Assembly (NCBI GenBank): GCA_946540675.1
Contig: CAMNIW010000003.1
Span: 1-34,013 of the forward strand
Length of the DNA: 34,013 nt
Direction of reading: 5' to 3'
Source of the DNA: an uncultured Clostridia bacterium
Lineage (GTDB): Bacteria; Bacillota; Clostridia; Christensenellales; Borkfalkiaceae
Positions 17,056 through 24,209 of this stretch are shown here, piece by piece. Below the pieces are notes generated by a model that saw only the letters and a program-made list of their open reading frames with translations, was not told the origin of the DNA and searched no databases. The translations under genes and the position numbers were made by a program. How positions within the stretch are numbered: position 1 is the first letter of the stretch; each line of letters starts with the position of its first letter.

Positions 17056-17826
17056 TTAAAATGTTTCTTCGTTACTGTCGCGGTATGTCGTCTTAATGCG
17101 GATCATGCCGTCGCTATCTCTGTCGATCTTGTGTGTATTCTTGCCGATCTTGATTGTGACGTAATCGGCGTTGCCGTCAAACGTTGCGCGGATTGCACAA
17201 AGTACACATTGCAACTGTCCGTCGCTCTGTGAAAATACATTCTTCGCCCACATTCCGGCGGCTTCCATTTTGGCGCGCTTCTCGCGCTCCCGCTGCGCTT
17301 CGTCGCAACTACAAGCGTCGGTTGCTAATTCGTTATAGTCTGCCGCGCTCAATCCGTCCGGTGCTTCGATCATTTGCGCTTGATTGCAATACTTACAAAA
17401 GCCCGTGTGTTGTGATACGGTTCTAACCGCGGGCGCGGTTGGCATACCCTCGACGGGATCTTCTACGACTTCCGCTTCTACCGCTTCGACGCTTACCGGA
17501 TCAATGCCGGAAGACTCTAAAACGTTCTTGATTGATAAAATAAAGGTTTCTGCCGCAAGGTCGTTTAATCGCCCGATCTTGAAGCACGCCGAAACGGTTA
17601 CGCTTGCCGCTCCGCCTGCCGTAAACCGGACTTCCCTTTCTGCGTCGGTCGTTCCTTTTCTGTCCTTGCGCAAATTGTCAATGATTGTTCTTGCGTCGCT
17701 TTCTGAAAAGCCCAAAAGATTTATAATGCGCTTTTCCCAAAAGTCCGTAAGCGGCAACGCCTTTTCTTTCTTTTCGCCCGCTGCAATCTCGGCGATCTCG
17801 TCTTTGTTGGTTGTGATAGTCAACAT
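17056..17826 (-). CDS. Unknown phage protein with Cys-rich zinc-binding-like segment
   Basis: 256 aa from ATG 17826 (MLTITTNKDEI), preceded by GGAAAGGA and overlapping the VRR-NUC gene by 7 nt. N-terminal helical part (LPLTDFWEKRIINLLGFSESDARTIIDNLRKDRKG), then AASVTVSACFKIGRLN, an acidic linker, and a Cys cluster (FCKYCNQ ... ACSCDEAQREREKR) that may bind zinc. The C-terminus is beta-rich. I do not recognise the family. Neighbours are nucleases and a regulator, so a DNA-metabolism role is likely but unproven. Confidence 0.7.
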   Translation of the reverse strand: MLTITTNKDEIAEIAAGEKKEKALPLTDFWEKRIINLLGFSESDARTIIDNLRKDRKGTTDAEREVRFTAGGAASVTVSACFKIGRLNDLAAETFILSIKNVLESSGIDPVSVEAVEAEVVEDPVEGMPTAPAVRTVSQHTGFCKYCNQAQMIEAPDGLSAADYNELATDACSCDEAQREREKRAKMEAAGMWAKNVFSQSDGQLQCVLCAIRATFDGNADYVTIKIGKNTHKIDRDSDGMIRIKTTYRDSNEETF

Positions 17827-18332
17827 TTTGTTTGTCCTTTCCCGCCTTTGGCGTCTATGTGATTTTTGCATTTATCGCAAGGCGCGAAAGATACGTTTAC
17901 ACCCTCGCACCCTTTGACCGTTCTAAAAGCGTGTTCACAATTAACAAGGTTGAAGCCGTCCGCGGGCGATAAATACCAACGGATCATTTCGCGGGCTTCT
18001 TCTGTTGAATGGCAAACCGCCACTTTTGCGCCCTCGCTTTTAAGCGCGTCCATAAATTCTTTTTGTGCCTTTGTCGGCTTGTTATTTCCGTACTTCATTT
18101 CGATATACAAGGAATTGAAGCCACGGCGCGCCACGGGCAAGCATACGTCCGGCACTCCTGCTTTAAGTCCGGCAGCCTTTAGGATCTGCCCGCCTGCTTG
18201 TGATCTCTTTCCCTCATTCGGGACGTGATAAAGCAATTTCAATTCGGGGATAATGTCTTCGTAGGACTTCGCCCAATTAAATAATTTAATCTGCTCCGTC
18301 GTTTCTCCCCGCTTCATGTTTTGCAATTTCAT
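17820..18332 (-). CDS. VRR-NUC domain nuclease
   Basis: 170 aa; ATG at 18332 with GAAAGGGG upstream. VRR-NUC core: TEQIKLFNWAK, LLYHVPNEGKRS, GLKAGVPDVCLPVARRGFNSLYIEMKYGNNKPTKAQKEFMDAL; the PD...E.K catalytic set is present. The C-terminus adds two Cys pairs (NCEHAFRTVKGCEG, APCDKCKNH) that look like a small zinc module. Stand-alone VRR-NUC nucleases in phages are linked to replication or recombination and may cut branched DNA. Start of a short run of DNA-processing genes after rep. Confidence 0.92.
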   Translation of the reverse strand: MKLQNMKRGETTEQIKLFNWAKSYEDIIPELKLLYHVPNEGKRSQAGGQILKAAGLKAGVPDVCLPVARRGFNSLYIEMKYGNNKPTKAQKEFMDALKSEGAKVAVCHSTEEAREMIRWYLSPADGFNLVNCEHAFRTVKGCEGVNVSFAPCDKCKNHIDAKGGKGQTKC

Positions 18333-18349
18333 TTTGTCTTATTCCCCTT

Positions 18350-19210
18350 TCAATCCCGAACCATTCGGGCGTATATATAAAACCCGCCATTGATTTCGTT
18401 TTGATAAACTTTAGCGTCTACAAATCGGGTGTTTTTATATTTCTTCTTCAACTCCGTTTCAAGCAACACATAATCGCAAGCCATTTTACGGACTTTGTTT
18501 TTCCCAAACTTGCTATATGATCTTGTGATCGTCGGTTTCTTTAACCCTTTCGACGTCTTCCAACGTTTCTTACCTTTCGGGTCTTTCGTGATGTAATTTA
18601 CAAGTCCGGCGATATGTGTATCGGGATCGGGTGCAAGTCGTTTTGTTTCTGTCCGGTCGCCGTGATACCATAATTGTTCTATTTCGTCGCGGTCAACGTC
18701 CCCGCTTATGATCGCGTGGTGGTGGCAGCGAATACCCTTGTCCGGTTCGTTGCTCCATTCCGTGACGTAGATATATTTAATATTTTCTTTGCCTGCTCTT
18801 TTTCTCCTGCGGTTGATCCGGCGTATAAAGTTACCGAATTTCTTTTCGGCGTCTTCTACGCTTTCCGGTTCTTCGCCTGCTCTATAAGTGAACGTCCCCC
18901 ACAAATCGCCCTTGCCAAAATTTGCGCTTGCTAATTGGTTTAAATATCTTCGCGCCCTTTTGTCGTTAAGGTTCTTTTGTGTTGGTCTGCTTTCTCTCTT
19001 TCTTTTCGTTCGGGGCATATCGTGACGAACGTTAAAGGTCGGGTAAATATCAACTTCGATCATTTTCCCCGCTTCGGTTGTCGTTGTCCTATATCCTGCC
19101 CCCTTGCCTTTCTTTGCGATCCTCTCCGCTTCCGCTTCTTCCAACTTCTCTATTTGCTCGTTGTATGCTTCTTCGTAATCGTAATCGTCATAATACTTTT
19201 TTCTTCTCAC
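18350..19210 (-). CDS. HUH-type replication initiator-like protein (rolling-circle Rep-associated)
   Basis: 286 aa, GTG start at 19210 behind AAAGGCGGGG. Residues ~55-90 hold a basic stretch. The Rep-like core reads LWGTFTYRAGEEPESVEDAEKKF, YIYVTEWSNEPDKGIRCHHHAIISGDVDRDEIEQLWYHG (HUH metal-binding motif), then GLVNYITKDPKGKKRW with the likely catalytic Tyr and the helper Lys three residues later. Similar proteins occur in Clostridia elements and phages as rolling-circle replication-associated proteins. It would nick the phage origin. AT-rich palindromes lie immediately upstream. Confidence 0.82.
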   Translation of the reverse strand: MRRKKYYDDYDYEEAYNEQIEKLEEAEAERIAKKGKGAGYRTTTTEAGKMIEVDIYPTFNVRHDMPRTKRKRESRPTQKNLNDKRARRYLNQLASANFGKGDLWGTFTYRAGEEPESVEDAEKKFGNFIRRINRRRKRAGKENIKYIYVTEWSNEPDKGIRCHHHAIISGDVDRDEIEQLWYHGDRTETKRLAPDPDTHIAGLVNYITKDPKGKKRWKTSKGLKKPTITRSYSKFGKNKVRKMACDYVLLETELKKKYKNTRFVDAKVYQNEINGGFYIYARMVRD

Positions 19211-19385
19211 ATTACCCCGCCTTTATCTATGTCATATTACGCAATATATATTTATCTATCCTTTACCCTTTACATATTGCATAATATATATTTTATCTAT
19301 CGCATATTGTGTAATATTTACGGTATGTTAATACCCATTACAAGGTCGCCTTAATATGTCCCCCCCCTCTATATATAGGAAGAAA
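19211..19385. promoter_or_regulatory. AT-rich palindrome cluster upstream of rep (operator or origin candidate)
   Basis: Three related imperfect palindromes occur at 19233-19248, 19272-19289 (ACATATTGCATAATATAT) and 19302-19319, separated by TTATCTAT boxes. They belong to the genome-wide family ACATATTRCGYAATATGT. The region is the leader of the HUH rep gene, so it may be the operator of the rep promoter, a set of iterons, or both. No clean sigma-70 promoter was picked out. Confidence 0.5.
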
Positions 19386-19655
19386 CTAACTTGTCCGGTC
19401 GGCTTTCGCCTGCTGCCGGATCTGATCACCCTTGTATTTCTGATATAGAATAAACGCGCCTGCTGCCGCGTCTATTGCGTCGTTGTGGGCGTTTAAATCT
19501 TTGCACGCCCTATTTAATACCTTTTCAAATTCCGCGCCCGTGTGGTCTTCCTGCGCGCGTTCTTTGGGTTCTTTCTTATTAAATGTAGGAAATTCGCGGC
19601 GACCGTCTAAAATATCCGCCGCCCACATAATGCCGTTAATTGCTTTTATCTTCAT
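19386..19655 (-). CDS. Unknown small early protein
   Basis: 89 aa; ATG at 19655. Unknown family. Sequence is hydrophilic and probably helical (KEPKERAQEDHTGAEFEKVLNRACKDLNAHNDAIDAAAGAFILYQKYKG). It is translationally linked to the small upstream ORF, whose stop lies 20 nt inside this gene, and its own ribosome binding site is weak. Confidence 0.65.
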   Translation of the reverse strand: MKIKAINGIMWAADILDGRREFPTFNKKEPKERAQEDHTGAEFEKVLNRACKDLNAHNDAIDAAAGAFILYQKYKGDQIRQQAKADRTS

Positions 19656-19815
19656 AATTTGCCCCGCTGCCTGCTGCCGTTATCTTGCGTAAACAAAATT
19701 TCTTATCACAAGAAACAAAGATCATTGTTTCGGTTGTTTTGATGATTTTTGCTTTGGGACACAATAGCCAATAACCGCCGTTTACTTTTCTGATACAAAC
19801 GTCACTAACTCCCAT
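19636..19815 (-). CDS. Small unknown protein (59 aa, below ORF-track cutoff)
   Basis: ATG at 19815 is preceded by GAGAGGGG. Product begins MGVSDVCIRKVNGGYWLLCPKAK and later has FVSCDKKFCLRK; the four cysteines could form a small zinc ribbon. It fills most of the apparent gene gap and overlaps the next gene by 20 nt. No family recognised. Confidence 0.6.
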   Translation of the reverse strand: MGVSDVCIRKVNGGYWLLCPKAKIIKTTETMIFVSCDKKFCLRKITAAGSGANYEDKSN

Positions 19816-19827
19816 TGCTGCCCCTCT

Positions 19828-19995
19828 CTATTTGTCTTTTTCAATAAAAAATAATCTCGCATGAAAAATAAGCCAACTAAACGCAATCGTTACCGTCTTT
19901 TGAAAATAGCGCGGGTCGTCCGTTCTGATTTCAATGGTTGGTAATATGGTTATCCAATCTTTGTATATAAATAAATCTTTCTTTCGTAATCTCAT
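19828..19995 (-). CDS. Small unknown protein (55 aa, below ORF-track cutoff)
   Basis: ATG at 19995 with AGAAAGGCAG about 10 nt upstream. Product starts MRLRKKDLFIYKDWITIL and contains a hydrophobic/aromatic stretch (TIAFSWLIFHARLFF) that may be a short membrane or amphipathic helix. It lies between the transglycosylase gene and the 59-aa ORF in the same operon. Together with 19636-19815 it accounts for the 357-nt gap in the track. Confidence 0.55.
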   Translation of the reverse strand: MRLRKKDLFIYKDWITILPTIEIRTDDPRYFQKTVTIAFSWLIFHARLFFIEKDK

Positions 19996-20012
19996 TTATT
20001 GCCCTGCCTTTC

Positions 20013-20741
20013 TTACTCATTCATTAAAACGTCGTCAATATATGCGCTATATTCTCTTTCGCGCGCCACTATCTCGCGGGAATACTCCGAAGACGTAACG
20101 CCTTGATCCCAAAGTTTCGACGCTCCGTAAGATCCCATATTGTAAGCCATTAAGACTTTATGGACTTCGTCGTCGCCGTATGTTTTGAATAGATCCGCAA
20201 GAATAGAACAACCCGCGCTGACGTTGTGCCGTGTGTCGTAAAGATCTGTAAAACCACGGCGCGCCATTTCTTCAACGTTGCAATCGTTAATTTGCATATA
20301 TCCGTTGTCGCCCGTTGATGATCTCGCGTTCTTGGTAAATTCTGTTTCGTGTCCTATGATTGCCATTACAAGCGAATAACTTATGTTGTATTCTGTTGCT
20401 ATTTCAAAAACGATCTTTTGGTCTTCTTCCGGCATATTCACGGGAAGAAGAACGAAGACCGGATCTTTCTTTTCTATTGTGTCCGTTATATTGGACTTGA
20501 TTGTTTTTGTTTCGCCCGCTGCCGGATCTGTCATTTCTTTTTGCTGCTGCACTTCTACTTTTTCCCACGTCGGGGCGTCCGGCGTTCCTGCGAATGTGTC
20601 TTCTATAAACACTTTTGAAAAGATCGCGCCCAAAAATTCAAGGATAAAAACAAGGATCACGACAAGGACGGCGAAGAAGCCGACCGAAGCCGTTCTTTTT
20701 CCGTAGCGTCTTCTTTTTTTATTTCTCATACGGTAAGTCAT
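20013..20741 (-). CDS. Membrane-anchored lytic transglycosylase (SLT domain)
   Basis: 242 aa; ATG at 20741 with AAGGAG 12 nt upstream. Basic N-terminus (RMRNKKRRRYGKR), one transmembrane helix (VGFFAVLVVILVFILEFLGAIF, about 20-41), a Pro/Thr-rich linker with a DPAAG segment, then an SLT fold: YSLVMAIIGHETEFTKNARSSTGDNGYMQIN with catalytic Glu in GHETEF, followed by AGCSILADLF and VLMAYNMG. It is a type II membrane enzyme that cuts peptidoglycan from outside. Unusually it sits in the early region, far from tail and lysis genes; this suggests a wall-opening role in lysogeny/superinfection or horizontal transfer machinery. Confidence 0.88.
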   Translation of the reverse strand: MTYRMRNKKRRRYGKRTASVGFFAVLVVILVFILEFLGAIFSKVFIEDTFAGTPDAPTWEKVEVQQQKEMTDPAAGETKTIKSNITDTIEKKDPVFVLLPVNMPEEDQKIVFEIATEYNISYSLVMAIIGHETEFTKNARSSTGDNGYMQINDCNVEEMARRGFTDLYDTRHNVSAGCSILADLFKTYGDDEVHKVLMAYNMGSYGASKLWDQGVTSSEYSREIVAREREYSAYIDDVLMNE

Positions 20742-21030
20742 AATCTTTTATTACTCCTTTCCCGATCTCCTTAAACTTCGCTTTCATTTCTTCCGGTAAT
20801 CTGTTAAAGGTTTCGTCGTAGTAGATAACCGCGTGTGTGAGTCTTTCGGAAGACTCTTTCGCGATCCGCGCTTCTTCTGTCAACTTCCGGTTTCTTTCTA
20901 TCGTAAGTACGAAGCCTTGTGTTAATTCTGAAAGTTTCGTCGTAATGTCTTTAAGCATTTCGCGGGCGATTTCCTGCGCCCGTTCTTCTGCCTGCCTTTC
21001 CGTGTAATATTTCCGCCCCGCCTTTTGCAT
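20719..21030 (-). CDS. Unknown coiled-coil early protein
   Basis: 103 aa; ATG at 21030, RBS AGAAAGGCGG. Mostly charged helix (YTERQAEERAQEIAREMLKDITTKLSELTQGFVLTIERNRKLTEEARIAKESSERL), no cysteine, no membrane segment. It ends inside the start of the transglycosylase gene (23-nt overlap), so the two are co-translated. No family recognised; role unknown. Confidence 0.7.
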   Translation of the reverse strand: MQKAGRKYYTERQAEERAQEIAREMLKDITTKLSELTQGFVLTIERNRKLTEEARIAKESSERLTHAVIYYDETFNRLPEEMKAKFKEIGKGVIKDYDLPYEK

Positions 21031-21071
21031 TTCTCCCGCCTTTCTGCTATAATAAAGCCGTGGTTTATTTG

Positions 21072-21111
21072 AAAGCCCGACGTTTTGGTTTCCCGCCTTG
21101 CGTCGGGCTTT
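21072..21111 (-). terminator. Hairpin terminator in early operon
   Basis: AAAGCCCGACG and CGTCGGGCTTT form a perfect 11-bp stem with an 18-nt loop, starting 5 nt after the stop of the upstream gene at 21116. The T-tract on the minus strand is short (CTTTC), on the plus strand longer (CTTTTAATTT). A -10-like TATTATA follows on the minus strand, so a new transcript may begin for 21030. Confidence 0.65.
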
Positions 21112-21115
21112 TAAT

Positions 21116-21403
21116 TTATGCTTCTTCTAAATCAAGATCTAAAACTTTCAAATCTTCTTTGCTTGTCGCTTCAACGTCTTTTAAAATCTCCGCGATTGTT
21201 TCGTCCGCCGTTTCATAAGCAAGATCGACAAGGGCTTTTTCTTGGTTCTTTGTGATCCTGCCGCCCTTGCGCTGCGCCTTGATCGTTGCTACGGCATAGC
21301 CGCAAGCGTAATCGACGGCGTGTTCGTTGTTTTGCTTCGCGATTGCTTCTATAAGACGAAGTCCCTTTTTGAAGTTTCTTAAATTGAATATTGATTTATA
21401 CAT
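21116..21403 (-). CDS. Unknown small early protein
   Basis: 95 aa; ATG at 21403 with GGGAG upstream. Helical and acidic (FKKGLRLIEAIAKQNNEHAVDYACGYAVATIKAQRKGGRITKNQEKALVDLAYETADETIAEIL). Unknown family. Its leader carries two tandem copies of the AATAAACCACAA element. Separated from the HAD gene by 36 nt and followed by a hairpin, so it may form the end of a sub-operon. Confidence 0.7.
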   Translation of the reverse strand: MYKSIFNLRNFKKGLRLIEAIAKQNNEHAVDYACGYAVATIKAQRKGGRITKNQEKALVDLAYETADETIAEILKDVEATSKEDLKVLDLDLEEA

Positions 21404-21439
21404 TGTTTTTAATCTCCCTTGTGGTTTATTTGTGGTTTA

Positions 21440-21865
21440 TTAAGCCCCGTAATATAACGTTGGTTGGTCTGCGTATGCTCCGGCGGGCTTTAGTGCTTCC
21501 GCTTCTTCGTCGTCCGGTTTCCATAATTTGACCGGAACGGTCGGAAAGACGCAATTTTTGTCGTCGATATAATAGTCGGCGTTGATCTTCCTTGTATCTC
21601 CGCCGTATGCTGCTATAAGTTCCGGCAAATTCTCGTTTACCGCGTCGAAGTGAAGCCCGCGACTATTACAAAACGCGACCGCTGCTTTTAGATCTGCGCC
21701 CGTTCTGCAAGTGTAAAGAATGATCCTTGATCCTTTCGCCTTTTCCTGCTGCAACATATCGAAAAGCGGTTCGTTTGGTTCTCCTATTTCGGGAAACGGT
21801 ACGCCCTGCGACAATGTCCCGTCGAAATCAACCGCAAATATTTTGTTTCCTGCCATATCCGCCAT
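21440..21865 (-). CDS. HAD-superfamily hydrolase
   Basis: 141 aa; ATG at 21865 with AAAGGGGG 9 nt upstream. HAD motif I IFAVDFDGTLSQG near residue 10, motif II RIILYTCRTG, and late acidic motif ADYYIDDKN. It lacks a large cap domain, like small phage HADs (5'-nucleotidase or phosphatase type). The substrate is unknown; nucleotides are plausible given the neighbouring MazG-like gene. Ends just before a tandem leader repeat. Confidence 0.88.
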   Translation of the reverse strand: MADMAGNKIFAVDFDGTLSQGVPFPEIGEPNEPLFDMLQQEKAKGSRIILYTCRTGADLKAAVAFCNSRGLHFDAVNENLPELIAAYGGDTRKINADYYIDDKNCVFPTVPVKLWKPDDEEAEALKPAGAYADQPTLYYGA

Positions 21866-22028
21866 ATATGCCCGCCCCCTTTCTTGCTTTGTGCTTGATC
21901 GGGTCGGTCATTATCCCGATATTAAGCGCGGGCAACTTTCGGATCGCTTCGCGCAAGTCTGCTTCGTTTTTTATGCCTATTTGCAAAAGTTCCGCTTCTA
22001 TGCGCGGCTTTCTTTCTGCTTCCGTCAT
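21828..22028 (-). CDS. Unknown small early protein
   Basis: 66 aa from ATG 22028 (MTEAERKPRIEAELLQIG); this ATG overlaps the previous stop codon (ATGA), and the track start at 22058 lies inside the upstream gene. It overlaps the HAD start by 38 nt. The short helical part (NEADLREAIRKLP) is followed by a basic Gly-rich tail (KHKARKGAGIYGGYGRKQ). No family recognised. Confidence 0.6.
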   Translation of the reverse strand: MTEAERKPRIEAELLQIGIKNEADLREAIRKLPALNIGIMTDPIKHKARKGAGIYGGYGRKQNICG

Positions 22029-22465
22029 TCTCCCCCGCCCCTTTCTTCGTATTCGCAACCGTCAACGACACGTTCCGCCGACAAGCCCTTTTCGCATTTC
22101 TCACATTTTGCCGCTTCAAGGGCGTTTTGCTTGTTGTCTTCCTTGTAGATCTCTATATTTGACATAATGCCTTTGCGTGCCATTGCTGCGCATTGGATCG
22201 CTTCGGTTGCAAGGTCTATTGCTGCGTTATAAAGATTTGTGTATGTTTCCCGTAGGATCTCCGGCGAAGCGTTCTTCTTTGTGAGATCCCAAACCCGCGT
22301 CGATAAATAATTGACGTTGTTTGCTTCCTCTGTCGCTTCGTCTATTTCCTCGCGTAGTACGGCGAAACTTTCGTGATTTGAATGATTAAGCCCGAAACGC
22401 TCGATTGCCGTTTCAAGTTCAATATCTGCAAGCCTAATCACTTCGTTTTTAACTACGTCCGCCAT
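22025..22465 (-). CDS. MazG-like NTP pyrophosphohydrolase-like protein
   Basis: 146 aa; ATG at 22465, RBS GGAAAGGGG. All-alpha: GLNHSNHESFAVLREEIDEATEEANN supplies an EE..E..EE metal-binding pattern, and LYNAAIDLATEAIQCAAMARKG matches the second helix seen in phage MazG-like proteins. A C-terminal Cys cluster (KCEKCEKG, DGCEYEE) may bind zinc. Family would hydrolyse nucleoside triphosphates; phage versions may clear modified nucleotides. Assignment is by motif feel only. Confidence 0.6.
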   Translation of the reverse strand: MADVVKNEVIRLADIELETAIERFGLNHSNHESFAVLREEIDEATEEANNVNYLSTRVWDLTKKNASPEILRETYTNLYNAAIDLATEAIQCAAMARKGIMSNIEIYKEDNKQNALEAAKCEKCEKGLSAERVVDGCEYEERGGGE

Positions 22466-22466
22466 T

Positions 22467-22832
22467 TTATAACCCCTTTCCGGTTGCCCTTTGCTTGATG
22501 AAATAGTTTTCTTTGTCTTTCTTCGTTAAGAAGACCGGACACGTCGGCACGCCTGCCGCCTGCAATTTCTCGTAGATCTTGACAAGTTCTTCGTTTTCTA
22601 TCTTCTCGCGTGCCGTCCTTGGTCTTTGTGTAAGGTCAATCGGGATATTATCAACCGTAAGTCGTTTTAAGATCTTCGCGGTTGTTTCCCCGTATTGCCG
22701 GAAGTAACCGTTTATAATAAAGGTCTTTTGCCATATAAACAGTTTGAAGCCTAACGCCTTTTCGATCTTCTCGAAGAAGTCTTCAAACGGCGGGATCGGT
22801 CTATAAAACCATTCTTCCTTTATATCTTTCAT
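22467..22832 (-). CDS. Conserved phage protein of unknown function
   Basis: 121 aa; ATG at 22832, RBS AGAAAGGGCGG. The start EEWFYRPIPPFEDFFEKIEKALGFKLFIWQKTFIINGYFRQYGETTAKIL looks familiar from Clostridia phage early regions, with the WQ pair placed as in the Q motif of helicases/terminases, but no Walker A follows. Its function is unknown. 1 nt upstream of the MazG-like gene. Confidence 0.7.
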   Translation of the reverse strand: MKDIKEEWFYRPIPPFEDFFEKIEKALGFKLFIWQKTFIINGYFRQYGETTAKILKRLTVDNIPIDLTQRPRTAREKIENEELVKIYEKLQAAGVPTCPVFLTKKDKENYFIKQRATGKGL

Positions 22833-22847
22833 GTTGCCGCCCTTTCT

Positions 22848-23087
22848 CTATATGTATTTGACGAAGCCGTTTTCTTTGCATATCTTGTCGAAGTCTTCCA
22901 AAAGCGCGTCGCGGTATGCGTTTACTTCTGTAACGGTATAGCCCGCGTCGAATAACGAACGCTTTATCAAATACCAACCCGCCCCGATCTGCGCTTCTAA
23001 ATAGTCTTTGAAATATGCGTGATGTTCAAAAACCAACATTCCGGCAACGTCTACAAACTCCCTTTTAACCTTTTTTCTTTTCTTCAT
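22848..23087 (-). CDS. Unknown small early protein
   Basis: 79 aa from ATG 23087 (MKKRKKVKREFVDVAGM), overlapping the upstream stop (ATGA); the track start at 23096 is a TTG. Basic N-terminus, then FEHHAYFKDYLEAQIGAGWYLIKRSLFDAGYTVTEVNAYRDALL. No motif or family recognised. Confidence 0.62.
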   Translation of the reverse strand: MKKRKKVKREFVDVAGMLVFEHHAYFKDYLEAQIGAGWYLIKRSLFDAGYTVTEVNAYRDALLEDFDKICKENGFVKYI

Positions 23088-23434
23088 TTCTTCCAACCGT
23101 CCCCCGCCGTTGATCCGTCGATATAAATGTCGTAATATGTCTTTTGCTGCAATTCTGATAACTCATATTCTGCCGTTAGATCCGGTCTGAACGGCGGGAT
23201 CAATCCTAATTCTTTATATCTTTTATGTGATACTTCGTGACAAACGGAGAAGCGGACGACTTCGCAATTCTCAAACGCCGCCCATTCGTGCGTATTTTTC
23301 AAAATGCTATCTAAAAACGCGCACGCCATAACGCCGGAATTGTCGCGGTTATGATCTACCGGAACGTTTGCGTCTATGATCCTAACGGTTGGTATGCCGC
23401 CCTCTAATATGTTAAGAAAATCAATAACTTTCAT
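23084..23434 (-). CDS. Unknown early protein
   Basis: 116 aa; ATG at 23434, RBS GGAAAGGG. Begins MKVIDFLNILEGGIPTVRIID, a beta/alpha mix, with FSVCHEVSHKRYKELGLIPPFRPDLTAEY in the middle. The HEVSH resembles a zinc-protease HExxH by eye (H-E-V-S-H fits), but nothing else supports a protease. Treated as unknown; coupled to the next gene by ATGA overlap. Confidence 0.65.
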   Translation of the reverse strand: MKVIDFLNILEGGIPTVRIIDANVPVDHNRDNSGVMACAFLDSILKNTHEWAAFENCEVVRFSVCHEVSHKRYKELGLIPPFRPDLTAEYELSELQQKTYYDIYIDGSTAGDGWKK

Positions 23435-23459
23435 TTCTTACCCTTTCCGGCTTCAAGCC

Positions 23460-23687
23460 CTAATAAACAAATACTTCGATAACTGTTTCGCTTCCTGCGT
23501 TGTTTATCTCGTTTACGCCTATATGCTTAACTTCGCGGCTTGATAATTCCGTAAGGTCGCGGGCTTTTATCGCCCTGCCCTTGTAGATCTGATTTTGTCC
23601 GGCGCGTAAGTCCTCATATACCGCAATCGTGGCAGCGGGCGAAAGTGTCGGTAATAATAAATCGAATGTGTACGGTATTTTTTGCAT
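23460..23687 (-). CDS. Unknown small early protein
   Basis: 75 aa; the ATG at 23687 overlaps the upstream stop (TAATG). Predominantly beta-like (PYTFDLLLPTLSPAATIAVYEDLRAGQNQIYKGRAIKARDL...AGSETVIEVFVY). Looks like a common short protein of clostridial phage early operons, with no known function. Confidence 0.65.
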   Translation of the reverse strand: MQKIPYTFDLLLPTLSPAATIAVYEDLRAGQNQIYKGRAIKARDLTELSSREVKHIGVNEINNAGSETVIEVFVY

Positions 23688-24190
23688 TATTTGTCGCCCC
23701 CTTTGTCTTCTCCTGCTGCCTTTCTTTCTGCCTTGATAATCAAATCAAGGATCTTTTCTTTTGAAAGGTAACACGCGTTGTTGATACCTAAATCGTGTGC
23801 GATATGTTCAAGATCTGTTTTTGTTTCCCCTGCTAATTCGTGGTAGCGGTCGATTTCTTCCCTTGTTCTGCAAACTTCGGGAAATGGTAACGGGTCGAAA
23901 TCTTCTTCGCCTGCTGCCGTGTCAAGTATTGTTTTCTTGATTGTCTTTGCAAGTTCTGACGCGTGGATCTCAATATTTGCGTTCATAACGACCGGATCTT
24001 CGGTTGCGTCCGTTTCTTTCTCTCCGGTAACAACTTCGCGAATATACTTATAAGGCACTTCGTTATTGACTCCGTTTAATAAAAACTTCGCCGTCTGCGC
24101 GTTCTCCGCTGCCTGCTGCAACATTTTGTATAATTCCCCAACTTTAAGTTCTGTCGTTGCTTCGGGGTTAAATGCGTCCATAAGTCCCAT
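23687..24190 (-). CDS. Unknown early protein with C-terminal SAP/HeH-like helix pair
   Basis: 167 aa from ATG 24190 (MGLMDAFNPEA), with AAAGGAG 10 nt upstream; the track start at 24277 lies inside the dam gene. Helical N-terminal half (LYKMLQQAAENAQTAKFLLNG), central acidic region with AAGEEDFDPLPFPE, and a C-terminal segment LEHIAHDLGINNACYLSKEKILDLIIKAE that resembles small DNA/RNA-binding helix pairs. Function unknown. Confidence 0.65.
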   Translation of the reverse strand: MGLMDAFNPEATTELKVGELYKMLQQAAENAQTAKFLLNGVNNEVPYKYIREVVTGEKETDATEDPVVMNANIEIHASELAKTIKKTILDTAAGEEDFDPLPFPEVCRTREEIDRYHELAGETKTDLEHIAHDLGINNACYLSKEKILDLIIKAERKAAGEDKGGDK

Positions 24191-24209
24191 ATTGTAAAAT
24201 CTCCTTTCT

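Noticed and set aside
23084-23434. Zinc metalloprotease from HEVSH
   Set aside because: The five-residue match alone is weak; no further protease features and typical phage small-protein context.
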